Shown: positions 28,459 through 38,990, counted from the first letter of the stretch. The stretch: DNA of 64,000 nt from Vreelandella nanhaiensis (GCF_003990185.1 NZ_RZHF01000004.1:310001-374000); one strand, 5' to 3'. Made by a program: numbers and translations. The notes: generated from the sequence alone by a model not told the origin.

Positions 28459-31400
28459 TTAGTCCACCAGCGCCGCCGCTTCATCAATACCCACTGATAC
28501 CAGGCGTGAAACGCCGGGTTCCTGCATGGTGACCCCCATCAGGCGCTCGGCGGCTTCCATGGCAATCTTGTTGTGGGTGATATAGATGAACTGCACGTTT
28601 TCCGACATCTCTTTAACCAGCTTGGCGTAGCGGCCCACGTTGGCGTCATCCAGCGGCGCATCGACTTCATCGAGCATACAGAATGGCGCAGGGTTGAGCT
28701 GGAAGATAGAAAATACCAGCGACAGCGCGGTAAGGGCTTTCTCACCACCGGAGAGCAGATGGATGGTACTGTTCTTCTTGCCGGGCGGGCGCGCCATAAT
28801 GGCCACACCGGTTTCAAGCAAATCATCACCGGTTAATGTCAGCCAGGCCGCCCCGCCGCCAAACACACGGGGAAAGAGTTCCTGTAACCCGCTATTTACC
28901 TGATCAAAGGTTTCACGGAAACGTATCCGCGTCTCCTGATCAATACGCTTGATGGCCCGTTCCAGGGTTTCCAGCGCCTCGGTAAGCTCGGCATGCTGGG
29001 CTTCCAGGTAATTACGCCGTTCGGCCTGCTGATCGTACTCCTCAATAGCCGCCAGATTGATCGCCCCCAAACGACGGATCTTCTCGCCCGTGCTTTCCAG
29101 CCGTTCCTGCCAGACTTGTTCGCTGGCATCGCTTTGTAAGGTTTCGGCTAGGACCTCGGCGTCGTGGCCGAGTTCGGCCAGCTGCTCGTCTTGGGTAGCC
29201 GCTTTTAGGGCCAGCGCCTGAACATCCATACGCCGCTGCTGAAGCTGCTCGCGGCTCTGTTCAAGGTTGCGTTCGTGCTGCTGGCGGGCCAGCTCGTCGT
29301 TGCGCAGCTGTTCGGCAAGCGATTGGGCCTGCTGGCGGGTTTCGTTAAGCCGACGCTCCTGCTGCTCGCGCTGATGCAGCAACTCTTCCAGCTCTTCGCC
29401 AGCCAGTTCGTCTGGCTCCAGCAACGTTTCTCGGGCCTCTTCCAATTCGGCGATGCGCAGCGTCAAGCGCTCTTCGCTGTCGCTTGAACGCGACTGCTGG
29501 GAGCGCAGGCTATCGCGCTCGGCGGTTAACCGCTCGCGCTCCAGCGCCAGCGTCTGCTGCTGAGTCTTTAACGGGGCATGTTCTCGGCTCAACTGCTCGC
29601 GCTGTTCGCGCAAGCCGCTGCGTAGTTCGGTGGCAACTTCTCGTGCTTCTGAAGCCGCTTCCAGCGTTTCCATGGCGATATGCCAGCGGGCACGCTGCTC
29701 TTCTAAAGTAAGTGTTAACTCCGCCTCGTCCTCTTGTAGCTGGCTAAGCTCGGCGTCAAGCTCGGTGGCTCGGCTTTCAAGATGCTCCAGCTTCTGGGCG
29801 GCGCTGCGCTCTTTGATCGCCAACTGCTGAAGGCGGGCCGCGTGGGTGCGCTCCTGCTCTGCCTGCTGCTCACGGGCAATTTCAAGCGTTTCAATCACTT
29901 CGCTGGCTGTTTCGCACTGCTCTTCTACCAGGGCTAGCGCCTGTTCATCCTGCTCGCGCTGAGCGTCAAGCTCGTTAAACCGGCGGCGGGTCAACAGCAA
30001 CCCATCAACGCCCTGGCCGTTGGCCTGCTGGTGCAACCAGCCGCGTCCTAGCCAGACACCATCCCGGCTGACCACACTTTCCCCCGGCGCGAGGTTGGGT
30101 GCCAGTTGTTCAGCCTCCGCGCCGGACTCAACGTAGTGAATACTTGCTAACCACTCGCCCAAGGCACCAGCGCCGTTTACCAGTGAGTCCAGGCGCTGGC
30201 CACTGGTTGATACGGCGGGCGCTTTCTGATCGATCAGGCACCAGTCGGTCGCCAGCGCCTCCGGCAGTGCGGCAAGCTGGTGGGTTTCCACCAGGCGCGC
30301 ATTCAGCCAAGGCGCCAGCAGCCAGGAAATGACCGTTTCCCAGCCGGGCGTAACGCTCAGCGTTTCCCCCAGACGAGGCGCACTGCTCAAGCCATGGGCG
30401 GCAAGGGTCGCTTCGCTTTGTGGATCGTGGTCGGCAAGTGCGGCGTCGATCAATGCCTGAAGCGAGGCTAGCTCGCCCTGGCGCTGGCTCAACCCGGCGC
30501 GCCGTTCATCGCGGCTGCGCGTGGCCTGCTGGTAAGCATTTTTGGCATCGCTGTATTGCTGCTGCCACTGTTCACGAGCCAGCTGGAATGCTTGCGAACA
30601 CTCTTCGGCCTCTGCCAGCTGGGCCTGAAACTGGCCATGCTCTTCACGTAGCGCTGTCAGGTCAGCCAAATCGCCGCGCTGCTGGCGCCGTCGTTGCCCC
30701 TCAGCTTGCAGGCGTTGGATGCGCTGTTCCAGATCGCGCAGCTGATCCTGACTTCGCTCGGCTTCGCGGCTTGAGTCCCGCCAGCGGTTTTCCGCCTCCG
30801 ACCACTGCTGTTCAGCAGCTTCCATGGCAGGCGTGGCATCAGCCAGCGCCTGCTCTAGCGTTTCCAGCTGCTCTTCCAGCGCCTCATGTTCGGGTAACAA
30901 GTCCTCAAAGCGCTCTTCAATGGTGGCCAGCCGCTCACGATCGCCTTCGCTGACCCGGCGCTGCTCGTCAAGCTCGCGCCGAGCGGTGGCGATATCGTTG
31001 GCCAGTTGGGCGTCTCGGCTCTTACGGTGGGCTTGATCCTGCTCGAGCCTTGCAATCCGTGTGGTAGTTTCGAAAAACTGCTGCTGGTGGCGCTCAAGTA
31101 CTTCGGCAAGCTCGTCGTGCTGCTCGCGGGCCTGCTCCAGGCGGGTTTCACACTGGCGTACGCCAAACACGTCTTTCTCAACGGCGGTTTCCAGCTCGCG
31201 GACCCGGCTCTCCTGCAGCGACTGTTCGGCACGCAGGGTGCGCCCACGCAGCAGGGCAAGCTCGCCTTTCAGTCGATACTCCTGCTGCTTTAACTCCTGA
31301 TAGCGTTTGGCCGCCTCGGCCTGACGCTTTAAACGCTCAAGCTGTTTATCAAGCTCCTCGCGAATATCGTCCAGGCGTTCCAGGTTTTCTTGGGTACGCC

Positions 31401-31953
31401 GCATGCGGTTTTCGGTTTCGCGGCGGCGTTCCTTGTACTTGGAAATGCCAGCCGCCTCTTCAAGCGTTGAGCGCAGATCATCCGGACGGGCTTCAATCAG
31501 GCGCGAAATCATGCCCTGGCCGATAATCGCGTAAGAGCGCGGACCAAGGCCGGTGCCCATAAACAGGTCGGCGATATCTCGCCGCCGGCACTTCTGGCCA
31601 TTGAAGAAGTAGTTGGACTGGCCGTCACGGGTAACCAAGCGCTTGACCACGATTTCCGCATACTGGGCGTACACGCCACCCATGGTGCCGTCGCGATTGT
31701 CGAACTTGAGTTCAATGGATGCCTGGCCTACCGGCTTACGCCCGGTAGAGCCGTTAAAGATGACATCCGCCATGGATTCACCGCGCAGAGTCTTGGCGGA
31801 CGACTCTCCCATCACCCAGCGCACGGCATCAATAATATTGGATTTGCCGCAGCCGTTGGGGCCGACAATGGCCGTCATGTTGCCATCAAAAGGCACCGTG
31901 ACCGGATCGACAAACGACTTGAATCCCACCAGACGAATAGACGTTAAACGCAT
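28459..31953 (-). CDS. smc: Chromosome partition protein SMC
   Basis: A 1164-residue condensin ATPase organising the chromosome. Walker A (GPNGCGKSN) is at about 32-40 and the N-terminal QGMISRLIEARPDDLR segment at about 145-160. Two long coiled coils (about 170-480 and 640-1000) flank a hinge (about 490-640). The C-terminal head has the signature LLSGGEKALTALSLVF and Walker B CMLDEVDAPLDDANV. It is the first gene of the usual smc-zipA-ligA order, but here a tarD/LysR pair lies between smc and zipA. It follows ccmI with a 36-nt gap. Confidence 0.97.
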   Translation of the reverse strand: MRLTSIRLVGFKSFVDPVTVPFDGNMTAIVGPNGCGKSNIIDAVRWVMGESSAKTLRGESMADVIFNGSTGRKPVGQASIELKFDNRDGTMGGVYAQYAEIVVKRLVTRDGQSNYFFNGQKCRRRDIADLFMGTGLGPRSYAIIGQGMISRLIEARPDDLRSTLEEAAGISKYKERRRETENRMRRTQENLERLDDIREELDKQLERLKRQAEAAKRYQELKQQEYRLKGELALLRGRTLRAEQSLQESRVRELETAVEKDVFGVRQCETRLEQAREQHDELAEVLERHQQQFFETTTRIARLEQDQAHRKSRDAQLANDIATARRELDEQRRVSEGDRERLATIEERFEDLLPEHEALEEQLETLEQALADATPAMEAAEQQWSEAENRWRDSSREAERSQDQLRDLEQRIQRLQAEGQRRRQQRGDLADLTALREEHGQFQAQLAEAEECSQAFQLAREQWQQQYSDAKNAYQQATRSRDERRAGLSQRQGELASLQALIDAALADHDPQSEATLAAHGLSSAPRLGETLSVTPGWETVISWLLAPWLNARLVETHQLAALPEALATDWCLIDQKAPAVSTSGQRLDSLVNGAGALGEWLASIHYVESGAEAEQLAPNLAPGESVVSRDGVWLGRGWLHQQANGQGVDGLLLTRRRFNELDAQREQDEQALALVEEQCETASEVIETLEIAREQQAEQERTHAARLQQLAIKERSAAQKLEHLESRATELDAELSQLQEDEAELTLTLEEQRARWHIAMETLEAASEAREVATELRSGLREQREQLSREHAPLKTQQQTLALERERLTAERDSLRSQQSRSSDSEERLTLRIAELEEARETLLEPDELAGEELEELLHQREQQERRLNETRQQAQSLAEQLRNDELARQQHERNLEQSREQLQQRRMDVQALALKAATQDEQLAELGHDAEVLAETLQSDASEQVWQERLESTGEKIRRLGAINLAAIEEYDQQAERRNYLEAQHAELTEALETLERAIKRIDQETRIRFRETFDQVNSGLQELFPRVFGGGAAWLTLTGDDLLETGVAIMARPPGKKNSTIHLLSGGEKALTALSLVFSIFQLNPAPFCMLDEVDAPLDDANVGRYAKLVKEMSENVQFIYITHNKIAMEAAERLMGVTMQEPGVSRLVSVGIDEAAALVD

Positions 31954-31989
31954 GCCGGACCTGCATGGCGGTTGTTTAGAACAGGGGAC

Positions 31990-32958
31990 TTATTCAGATA
32001 CACGATCACTCACGACCTCGGCGGCATTATCTTCAGAGCGGTTTTCACGGTTTTCTTCATTCAAAGGAGCGGCAAGCCCATCCGGCAATTCGGTTTCTGG
32101 CGATTTCAGGCGCTCTTGGGCCGCGCGAATACCTTCGCGCAATGATTCGGCCATGGGAGGATCATTGATGGTGGCCAGCGCCCGTCGCCAGTGGTCAATG
32201 GCGGCTTCATAGTCGCCGGCATCAAAGGCGTGAATGCCGAGCAAGCCTAACACCGTTGGCTGGCGTGGGTCTTGTACCAGGGTTTCATCGACCAGGTCTT
32301 GTACATCCCTGGTGAGTTCACGGCCAGCCATGAAAAAGCGGATCTGGGCAAGCTGGGCCAGCAGTTCAGGCAGGCGTCCTTCAAGGGCGATCAAGCGTTC
32401 AAGAGCATTGATAGCTTGGGCCTCATGGCCGGTATCCCGGTAAAGCGGAAACAGCATCGCCCATACGTTGGGGTTATCCGGCTGAAGCATCGCCTGTTCC
32501 TCAATACGGGCAATATAGGTCACGGCCGTGGCGGTAGCGTCATCAAGCAGCGCCTGCTGGACGCTATACAGAGCAAGGTCACCCTCCGCCCCCTCTTCCA
32601 TGTACCAGAACAGGCTGATCGCGGTCACGCCTAGCGCAATGAGCGGCACGGCCAGCCGCCCGGCACGTGGTGATTTCAGCGGGCGCACGGCATGTGTAGT
32701 GGTATCTTCCAAAAGGCTGCGCTCCAGCTCCAGCTGCCCTTCGGCCCGCTGCTCGGCATCGATCTCGCCGCGCTCAAAGGCGGCATTGAGCGAGGCTAAG
32801 CGGCGCTTAAAAATCGCCAAGTTCTGCTCGGCAGCCGTATCGTTGGCCTCAAAGGCATGCAGCTCGGCATAGAGCGTGCGTGCCGAGCGCAGCGGAGCCA
32901 GCAGGCAGGCAATCGCGGGCAGCATGAGCAGCGCCATGGCAATCCATAAAAGCGTCAT
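31990..32958 (-). CDS. ccmI: Cytochrome c maturation protein CcmI
   Basis: Inner-membrane protein that holds apocytochrome c for heme ligation. The 322-residue chain starts with a transmembrane helix (LLWIAMALLMLPAIACLLAPL). A cytoplasmic coiled-coil loop follows (about 30-95), then a second transmembrane helix (AGRLAVPLIALGVTAISLFWYM, about 97-118). The C-terminal periplasmic TPR domain (LLDDATATAVTYIARIEEQAMLQPDNPNVWAMLFPLYRDTG...) completes it. It overlaps ccmH by 4 nt and is the last ccm gene. The acidic, Asn/Glu-rich C-terminal tail is variable in the family. Confidence 0.92.
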   Translation of the reverse strand: MTLLWIAMALLMLPAIACLLAPLRSARTLYAELHAFEANDTAAEQNLAIFKRRLASLNAAFERGEIDAEQRAEGQLELERSLLEDTTTHAVRPLKSPRAGRLAVPLIALGVTAISLFWYMEEGAEGDLALYSVQQALLDDATATAVTYIARIEEQAMLQPDNPNVWAMLFPLYRDTGHEAQAINALERLIALEGRLPELLAQLAQIRFFMAGRELTRDVQDLVDETLVQDPRQPTVLGLLGIHAFDAGDYEAAIDHWRRALATINDPPMAESLREGIRAAQERLKSPETELPDGLAAPLNEENRENRSEDNAAEVVSDRVSE

Positions 32959-33425
32959 GATGACCTCTGGCGTTCAAGCAGGGCATTAAGGCGGGCGCGC
33001 TCATCAGCGCTCAAGGCCTTGGCGGAGGCGTTGCGACGGGCGCGGACTATCAGCATGACGATCAGGCAGCCAATAACACCCAAGCCGATGGGCAGGCCCC
33101 ATAGCAGGTAAGTGCGGCGTTCCAGGCGCGGGTTATAGAGGATATAGTCGCCAAAACGCGCCACCATATGATCAACAATTTCGCTATCTGCCCGGCCTTC
33201 TTGAAGCAACTGATACACCCGCTCACGCATATCGGCGGATATGGGAGAATCGGAGTCGCCAATTGCCTGGTTTTCACATAGCGGGCAGCGCATTGAGGCG
33301 GTCAGATCATCATAGCGCTGCGCCAGCACCGGGTTATCGAATTCACGGATCTCAATCCCACCGGCCACCGCGCTGAGCGTCAGGGTGAACAGGATAGCCA
33401 CGGTAAGGGTGCGGATTAACGCCAT
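32955..33425 (-). CDS. ccmH: Cytochrome c maturation thioredoxin-like protein CcmH
   Basis: Periplasm-facing oxidoreductase that keeps the apocytochrome CXXCH thiols reduced for heme attachment. The 156-residue protein has an N-terminal signal helix (LTVAILFTLTLSAVAGG), the active-site MRCPLCENQAI (C47, C50) in the family's three-helix bundle, and a C-terminal membrane anchor (LLWGLPIGLGVIGCLIVMLIVRARR). It overlaps ccmG by 10 nt and ccmI by 4 nt. Confidence 0.94.
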   Translation of the reverse strand: MALIRTLTVAILFTLTLSAVAGGIEIREFDNPVLAQRYDDLTASMRCPLCENQAIGDSDSPISADMRERVYQLLQEGRADSEIVDHMVARFGDYILYNPRLERRTYLLWGLPIGLGVIGCLIVMLIVRARRNASAKALSADERARLNALLERQRSS

Positions 33426-33943
33426 TTGGCCACCTCCGGAAGAATGCGCTCCGTCACGTCTTCAGGCGAGATATAGCCCTTATGGTGATAGCGGATAATG
33501 CCATCGGCATCGACCAGAAAGGTTTCCGGCGCGCCATAGACGCCCAGATCAAAGCCCAAGCTTCCTTCAGGGTCGAAAATATTGACGGTAAAGGGATCGC
33601 CGTACTCGTTGAGAAAACTCATGCCTTTCTCGCGGGTATCGCGGTAGTTGACCCCCACCATCCGGATGCCATGCTCCGCCAGCTCAAGCAGTTGCGGCAT
33701 CTCCTGCTTGCAGGCCGGACACCATTCGCCCCACACGTTGACCAGCGTGACGTCATCTTGCAGTAGCGTCTGGTCGACATGGCGGTTCGCATCACGCAGA
33801 GTGGTAGCTTCGAACACCGGAAACTCCCGCGCCATCAGCGCAGAGTCCCGCGCGGAAGGATCATGCTGCAGGCGCTGGTAGAAAAACAACGCTACCAACA
33901 AGAAGCCTAACGGCAGGAGTAACAGCAACCGTCGGCGATTCAT
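33416..33943 (-). CDS. ccmG: Thiol:disulfide interchange protein CcmG (DsbE)
   Basis: Membrane-anchored periplasmic thioredoxin that reduces CcmH/apocytochrome disulfides. The 175-residue protein has an N-terminal anchor (RRLLLLLPLGFLLVALFFY), then a thioredoxin fold with WGEWCPACKQEM (C75, C78) and the family's GVNYRDTREKGMSFLNEYGDPF and YGAPETFLVDADGIIRY segments. It overlaps the ccmF stop by 4 nt and ccmH by 10 nt, showing tight translational coupling. Confidence 0.95.
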   Translation of the reverse strand: MNRRRLLLLLPLGFLLVALFFYQRLQHDPSARDSALMAREFPVFEATTLRDANRHVDQTLLQDDVTLVNVWGEWCPACKQEMPQLLELAEHGIRMVGVNYRDTREKGMSFLNEYGDPFTVNIFDPEGSLGFDLGVYGAPETFLVDADGIIRYHHKGYISPEDVTERILPEVAKWR

Positions 33944-35949
33944 GGAGTAACCTCCTGTGCTTCGATGTGCTGACGGCTGGCTGGCTGGGCATGGCCGGCT
34001 GCCTGGGTTCGCCGGTAACGCTTGTCAATAATTGCCAGTACGCCGCCCAACGCCATCAACAAACCACCCAGCCAGAGCCAGCGCACGAAGGGCTTGTACT
34101 GGATGCGCATGGCCCAGCTGCCGTCTTTCAAGTCTTCCCCCATGGCAACGTAAAGATCCCGTAGCAGGCCAGGGCGCAGCGCCACTTGGGTCATGGGCAT
34201 ACCAGTGGCAAGGTAAAAACGCTTTTCTGGGCGCATCTGAAAGTGACGGCCTGAATCGATGTTGTGCACGTCAAGTACTGCCGTATCGGCTATAAAGTTG
34301 GCCCCACGGCGACTGACAAGCTCGTTCATGGTGAACCGGTAGCCCGCTATCTCAACCGTTGTGCCCGGCGCCATGCGCACGGTCCGCTCGCTGGCGTAAT
34401 TGGATACCACCGCGACGCCCACAATCGTTACGGCAATCCCCAGATGCCCAAGCACCATGCCCCAGTAGGCCAGCGAGAGCTTGCGCAGACCGGCTAAGCG
34501 CGTGGTGCCATGGCGGGTTTTATCGACAAGGTCACGCATCATGGGCAGCACAATCCAGAGTGCGGCTACGATGCCAAGCGAGGCCCACAGGTTCCACTCC
34601 CCTCGATAGATAAGCGGTAAAACAACCCCAAGCGTCAGCGCCGCGCCGCCAGCAAGCCACAGCTTGCCTATCACTTCACGAGGCGCCATGCGCTTCCAGC
34701 GAGCTACCGGCCCCAACCCCATGAAAATGCACATGATGACGGTTAGCGGTACAAACAGGGCATTAAAATACGGCGGGCCCACGCTAATCTTGCCAAGCCC
34801 CAGCGAATCGAGAATCAGCGGATAAAGCGTGCCCAGCAAAATGGTCACGGTCATGATGACCAGCAGAATATTGTTAACCAACAGCAACGCATCCCGGGAG
34901 AGCCAGCTGAAACTGACATGGTGACTTACCCTGGGCGCGCGCAGGGCAAATATGCCCAGCGACAGCGTGACGGTGATGGCTAGCAGCACCAGGATAAAAA
35001 GCCCGCGAGAAGGATCGTTGGCAAACGCGTGCACAGAGGTAAGCACGCCCGAGCGCACCAGGAAAGTCCCCATCAGCGATAGCGAAAAGGTGAAAATGGC
35101 AAGCAGCACAGTCCAGCTTTTAAACGAGCCGCGTTTCTCGGTGACGGCCAGCGAGTGGATCAGCGCCGTACCAGTTAGCCAGGGCAAGAGCGAGGCGTTT
35201 TCCACCGGGTCCCAGAACCACCAGCCGCCCCAGCCAAGCTCGTAGTAGGCCCACCAGCTGCCCAGCGCAATTCCCACGGTTAAAAAGGCCCAGGCGATAT
35301 TGGTCCAGGGGCGCGCCCAGCGGGTCCAGGCGGCATCCAGGCGACCACCCAGCAGGGCCGCTATGGCAAAGGCAAACACCACCGAGAACCCGACATAGCC
35401 CATATACAGCATGGGCGGATGCACAATCAGTCCGACATCCTGAAGCAGCGGGTTAAGGTCCGCCCCATCGTGAGGCACGTTAGGCAAAAGGCGCGCAAAG
35501 GGGTTGGAGGTGAGCAGAATAAACAGCAGAAAGCCCACGCTGATAAAGCCCATGATGCCCTGCACGCGGGCAATCATATCGCGTGGCAGACCAGCGGAAA
35601 AACGCGAGGCCGCATAACCCCAGCCCGCCAACATCAGGCTCCACAGCAGCACAGAGCCTTCATGATTGCCCCATACCGCGCTTAGCTTGTAGTACCAGGG
35701 TAAAAGCGAATTGGAGTTGTTGGCTACGTTGGCCACGCTGAAATCATCCACCGCATAGCTTGTGGTCAAGCACAGGTAGGCAAGCGCGATAAAGAGAAAT
35801 TGGCCGACCGCCATGGGGTGGCCGTAGGCCATCCACAGCGGCCTTCGCGTAGTGGCACCGGCCAGCGGCATGATCGTCTGCACCACCGCCATCAGCAAGG
35901 CGATAATTAACGCGAAATGGCCAAGCTCGGGAATCATTTTAATTAACAT
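33940..35949 (-). CDS. ccmF: Heme lyase subunit CcmF
   Basis: Polytopic inner-membrane protein that receives heme from CcmE and attaches it to apocytochromes with CcmH/CcmI. It is 669 residues with about fourteen transmembrane helices. The tryptophan-rich WWD domain reads GSWWAYYELGWGGWWFWDPVENASLLPWL (about 235-265), and heme-ligand histidines are present near VNNILL and GMVLGHLGIAV. The start at 35949 (MLIKMIPELGH) has GGAG 5 nt upstream, whereas the internal ATG at 35937 lacks a Shine-Dalgarno. A 95-nt gap separates it from ccmE. Confidence 0.95.
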   Translation of the reverse strand: MLIKMIPELGHFALIIALLMAVVQTIMPLAGATTRRPLWMAYGHPMAVGQFLFIALAYLCLTTSYAVDDFSVANVANNSNSLLPWYYKLSAVWGNHEGSVLLWSLMLAGWGYAASRFSAGLPRDMIARVQGIMGFISVGFLLFILLTSNPFARLLPNVPHDGADLNPLLQDVGLIVHPPMLYMGYVGFSVVFAFAIAALLGGRLDAAWTRWARPWTNIAWAFLTVGIALGSWWAYYELGWGGWWFWDPVENASLLPWLTGTALIHSLAVTEKRGSFKSWTVLLAIFTFSLSLMGTFLVRSGVLTSVHAFANDPSRGLFILVLLAITVTLSLGIFALRAPRVSHHVSFSWLSRDALLLVNNILLVIMTVTILLGTLYPLILDSLGLGKISVGPPYFNALFVPLTVIMCIFMGLGPVARWKRMAPREVIGKLWLAGGAALTLGVVLPLIYRGEWNLWASLGIVAALWIVLPMMRDLVDKTRHGTTRLAGLRKLSLAYWGMVLGHLGIAVTIVGVAVVSNYASERTVRMAPGTTVEIAGYRFTMNELVSRRGANFIADTAVLDVHNIDSGRHFQMRPEKRFYLATGMPMTQVALRPGLLRDLYVAMGEDLKDGSWAMRIQYKPFVRWLWLGGLLMALGGVLAIIDKRYRRTQAAGHAQPASRQHIEAQEVTP

Positions 35950-36044
35950 CTGTACTCCAACCTGGCACTGACAACAGGGCGCAAGGCCCCTAAGCAGGCC
36001 ATGTTAAGCCGGCAACTTCTCGTAACGCTCTTCAAGCGGCATAG

Positions 36045-36527
36045 CTACAGCTCAAGGCGCTGCCCTACCTCAGCCGCCTTGGCCTGATAGTCAGCGGCCG
36101 AGTACCCCGCCTCCTCTAGCGCTTGCGCTACTTCAGGCGGCATATAGTTTTCATCGTGGCGGGCAAGCACTTTGTCAGCCATAAACTGGCCATTGGCCAG
36201 GAGCTTGCCTATAACGACTACACCCTGCCCCTCACGGAAAAGATCCGGCAATATGCCGCTGTAGGCCACGGCAAGCTCATCCACATAATCGGTAATCTGA
36301 AATTCGACATCCAGGCTTTGTGGGTCGCGGATAACCGAGCCCTCTTTTACCATGCCCCCTGCCCGAATAGTGCGCTCGACAGGCGCATCGCCCTGGGCAA
36401 TCTGTACAGGGCTGAAGAACAGATTGATGTTAGCGCGCAGGGCATACAACGTCAGGCCCACGGCAAGCCCGGCCAGCACCAGGCAGCCCAGAATGACCAG
36501 TAGCTTTTGGCGGCGTTTAGGTGTCAT
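36045..36527 (-). CDS. ccmE: Heme chaperone CcmE
   Basis: Periplasmic heme chaperone that binds heme covalently in transit to CcmF. The 160-residue protein has a basic N-terminus with one transmembrane anchor ([22 protein letters not shown]), an OB-fold beta barrel (about 40-125), and the heme-binding [13 protein letters not shown] with H124 and Y128. I chose the start [10 protein letters not shown], which overlaps the ccmD stop by 11 nt; a frame 22 residues longer is open but unlike the family. Confidence 0.94.
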   Translation of the reverse strand: MTPKRRQKLLVILGCLVLAGLAVGLTLYALRANINLFFSPVQIAQGDAPVERTIRAGGMVKEGSVIRDPQSLDVEFQITDYVDELAVAYSGILPDLFREGQGVVVIGKLLANGQFMADKVLARHDENYMPPEVAQALEEAGYSAADYQAKAAEVGQRLEL

Positions 36528-36753
36528 CAGCTTGGCTCGCTTGAAATGGGTTCGGCGCGACCTTGCCACTCTGGGGCGGACGCATTTTTTCACGGCGGGC
36601 GCGGCGCGCTAAAATACGGATCAGCAGGCGGCGCTCAACGCGGGCATGCCAGACGCAGGCAATCATCAAAAGCGCCGTGACGCCCCAGGCCGCCCAGACG
36701 TAAGGCCCATGCCCGCCCATAGCTACAAACGCGGCAAACGAAGAAAACGCCAT
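36517..36753 (-). CDS. ccmD: Heme exporter accessory protein CcmD
   Basis: Small 78-residue membrane protein that stabilises the CcmABC release complex for holo-CcmE. It has the family's short [30 protein letters not shown] transmembrane segment followed by a strongly basic [16 protein letters not shown] stretch. It shares one base with the ccmC stop codon and overlaps ccmE by 11 nt, an operon position that confirms the call. Confidence 0.92.
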   Translation of the reverse strand: MAFSSFAAFVAMGGHGPYVWAAWGVTALLMIACVWHARVERRLLIRILARRARREKMRPPQSGKVAPNPFQASQADDT

Positions 36754-37493
36754 TAGCGCGCCTCCTGGAATAGATCCATTACCCAGCGCTTGTTTATCTC
36801 CCGGCGCAGGATTTCGTTACGCGTGCGCATCAGTGTTAGCGCAATAAAAAAGCAGTAAAACCCCAGCACCATGACCAGCAGCGGCAGCCACATTTCCGTG
36901 GGCATGGCGGGACGTGATGTTAGCGTAAAGGTCGCTGGCTGGTGGAGAGTAAACCACCAGTCGACCGAGTACTTGATAATCGGAATATTGATCACCCCCA
37001 CCATGGCCAGCACCGAGGCCGCTTTTGAGCCGCTATCGCGGCTGGCAAAGGCGCCGCGCAGAGCAATAACGCCGAGGAACAGAAACAGCAGGATCAACAT
37101 CGAGGTCAGCCGGGCATCCCACATCCACCAAGTGCCCCAGGTGGGTACGCCCCACACCGCGCCGGAGAACAGGGCCACAAACGTCATCACCGCCCCCAGC
37201 GGCGCCATGACTTTCGCGGCCATATCTGCCACTTTAATCTTCCAGACCACGAAAACCAGGCTCGCCAGAGCCATCGATACAAAAATCGATTGCGCTAGAA
37301 AGGCGGCGGGCACATGAACATAAATGATTCTGAAGCTATCGCCTTGCTGATAATCAGCCGGCGCGAAGGCCAATCCCCATACCGTACCGGTCACGATAAG
37401 AAGCAGCGACACCATCCAGAACAAAGGTTGTAATTTCGCACTCATTACGTAGAACCATTTGGGCGAGCCCCACTTATGGATAAAGGTCCACAT
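36753..37493 (-). CDS. ccmC: Heme exporter/handling protein CcmC
   Basis: Six-transmembrane heme-handling protein that loads heme onto CcmE. At 246 residues it has the expected length. The WWD signature is [23 protein letters not shown] (about 120-142), and conserved histidines flank it ([10 protein letters not shown] near 60; W-F-T-L-H-Q near 184). It sits between ccmB (14-nt gap) and ccmD (1-nt overlap). Confidence 0.95.
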   Translation of the reverse strand: MWTFIHKWGSPKWFYVMSAKLQPLFWMVSLLLIVTGTVWGLAFAPADYQQGDSFRIIYVHVPAAFLAQSIFVSMALASLVFVVWKIKVADMAAKVMAPLGAVMTFVALFSGAVWGVPTWGTWWMWDARLTSMLILLFLFLGVIALRGAFASRDSGSKAASVLAMVGVINIPIIKYSVDWWFTLHQPATFTLTSRPAMPTEMWLPLLVMVLGFYCFFIALTLMRTRNEILRREINKRWVMDLFQEAR

Positions 37494-37507
37494 GACGCGT
37501 TCTGTCC

Positions 37508-38206
37508 TTAACCGTTAATGCTGATACGTAGTGAGGCGGCAATCGCCCAGGGCGCCAATAGCAGGGAAGCGGCGAATAAGGCTCCCAGCATAGCCAGGTG
37601 CGCGGCAATGCCATCGCCGTTAATCGCGGCCTGCACGGCCCCTACGCCAAAAATAAGCACCGGAATATAAAGCGGCAGTATCAATAACGATAGCAGTACA
37701 CCACCCCGCGCAATACCCACCGTGAGCGCGGCACCAATGGCACCAATCAAGCTCAGGCTGGCGCTACCTATTGCCAATGAAAGCGACAGCACCATGTAGC
37801 TTCCTGCCGGAAGCGCCAGCATGACACCTAAAAGCGGCGCCACAATAGCAAGCGGCAGCCCGGTGAATAACCAATGGGCGACCACCTTTGCCAACCCAAG
37901 GGCAGCCAAGGGCTGGGGCGTCAACAAGAGCTGTTCCAGACTGCCATCGTCATAGTCAGTGCGAAAAAGACTATCCAGAGACAGCAGTGCGGCTAAAAGC
38001 GCGGTGACCCACAAAAGCCCCGGCGCGATTAGCGAAAGCACTACCGGGTCGGGTGAAATACCGATAGGAAACAGTGTTACCACCAGGGCAAAAAATACCA
38101 GCGGATTTAGCAACTCGCCACGCCGTCTGAACATCAGGGTGGCATCGCGCTTTAGCGTGGCTTTGAAAGCAATCCAAAGCCCGCCTTGCGCTGGGGTATT
38201 AAGCAT
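37508..38206 (-). CDS. ccmB: Heme exporter membrane subunit CcmB
   Basis: Permease subunit of the CcmAB ABC transporter, which powers release of holo-CcmE from CcmC. The 232-residue protein has six transmembrane helices and the family motif [19 protein letters not shown] (about 82-100) in the cytoplasmic loop contacting the ATPase. It follows ccmA by 9 nt. Confidence 0.94.
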   Translation of the reverse strand: MLNTPAQGGLWIAFKATLKRDATLMFRRRGELLNPLVFFALVVTLFPIGISPDPVVLSLIAPGLLWVTALLAALLSLDSLFRTDYDDGSLEQLLLTPQPLAALGLAKVVAHWLFTGLPLAIVAPLLGVMLALPAGSYMVLSLSLAIGSASLSLIGAIGAALTVGIARGGVLLSLLILPLYIPVLIFGVGAVQAAINGDGIAAHLAMLGALFAASLLLAPWAIAASLRISING

Positions 38207-38215
38207 TGTCTTCTC

Positions 38216-38836
38216 CTACCCCAGTTGGACGCAACGAACAGCTGGCGAGACGGCTAGAGCATGATGCGTTGTCACTAAAACGCTTCCTCCCGCCTGGACA
38301 TGAGCGGCCAGCTGCTTTTCAAGCGCGACTACTCCTTGACGATCAATGGCGGTAAACGGCTCATCCAACACCCAGAGCGCGCGGCGTGTAAGCGTTAATC
38401 GAGCCAAGGCCACGCGGCGCTGCTGCCCGGCAGACAATTGTCCCGCCAACACGTCTTCAAAGCCACCTAGCCCCACGTGAAAAAGCGCGTTCAGGCACTG
38501 TTCCTCGTCGCCTTTATCTCCGTTAAGTGCTTGGTACCAGGCAAGGTTCTCAAGCGGGGTGAGCCCCGCTTTGACACCCGGCGAGTGGCCCAGGTAAAGC
38601 AGGTTAGCGAGAAAGTGTTCACGCACTTTATGAAACCGCTCGCCGTTCCAGTAAAGCTCGCCGTGGTAATCACCCAGCTGGCCAGCCAGAAGCTTTAGCA
38701 ACGTGGTTTTGCCACTGCCGTTGGGGCCTTCAATTCGAACGATTTCACCGCAGCGAACATCCAGATCGAGCCCTTCAAATAACCAGCGCCCATCGCGTTC
38801 GCAGGCTAGCTGTCGTGCTTGCAGGCCCAAGCTCAA
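38216..38836 (-). CDS. ccmA: Heme exporter ATP-binding subunit CcmA
   Basis: ABC ATPase of the cytochrome c maturation system. Walker A is EGPNGSGKTTLLKLLAG, the signature is LSAGQQRRVALARL, and Walker B is LWVLDEPFTAID with the switch histidine in TTHH. I place the start at a TTG at 38836 because AGGGAGAGG lies just upstream and the 206-residue product matches E. coli CcmA (207). A longer TTG-initiated frame (to 38902) would add unrelated residues. It is the first gene of ccmABCDEFGHI. Confidence 0.92.
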   Translation of the reverse strand: MSLGLQARQLACERDGRWLFEGLDLDVRCGEIVRIEGPNGSGKTTLLKLLAGQLGDYHGELYWNGERFHKVREHFLANLLYLGHSPGVKAGLTPLENLAWYQALNGDKGDEEQCLNALFHVGLGGFEDVLAGQLSAGQQRRVALARLTLTRRALWVLDEPFTAIDRQGVVALEKQLAAHVQAGGSVLVTTHHALAVSPAVRCVQLG

Positions 38837-38990
38837 GTGCCTCTCCCTGCGTATTGATAATGGGCAAAACTCTACACGGAAAGCTACTTTACCGCCAGCC
38901 AATGAAGGCCGTCCCGACTACAAACTTATCACGCTAACGATATCGTGGCGCCGTGTTGCACATACAGATGAGCTAAAAACACCACTACCA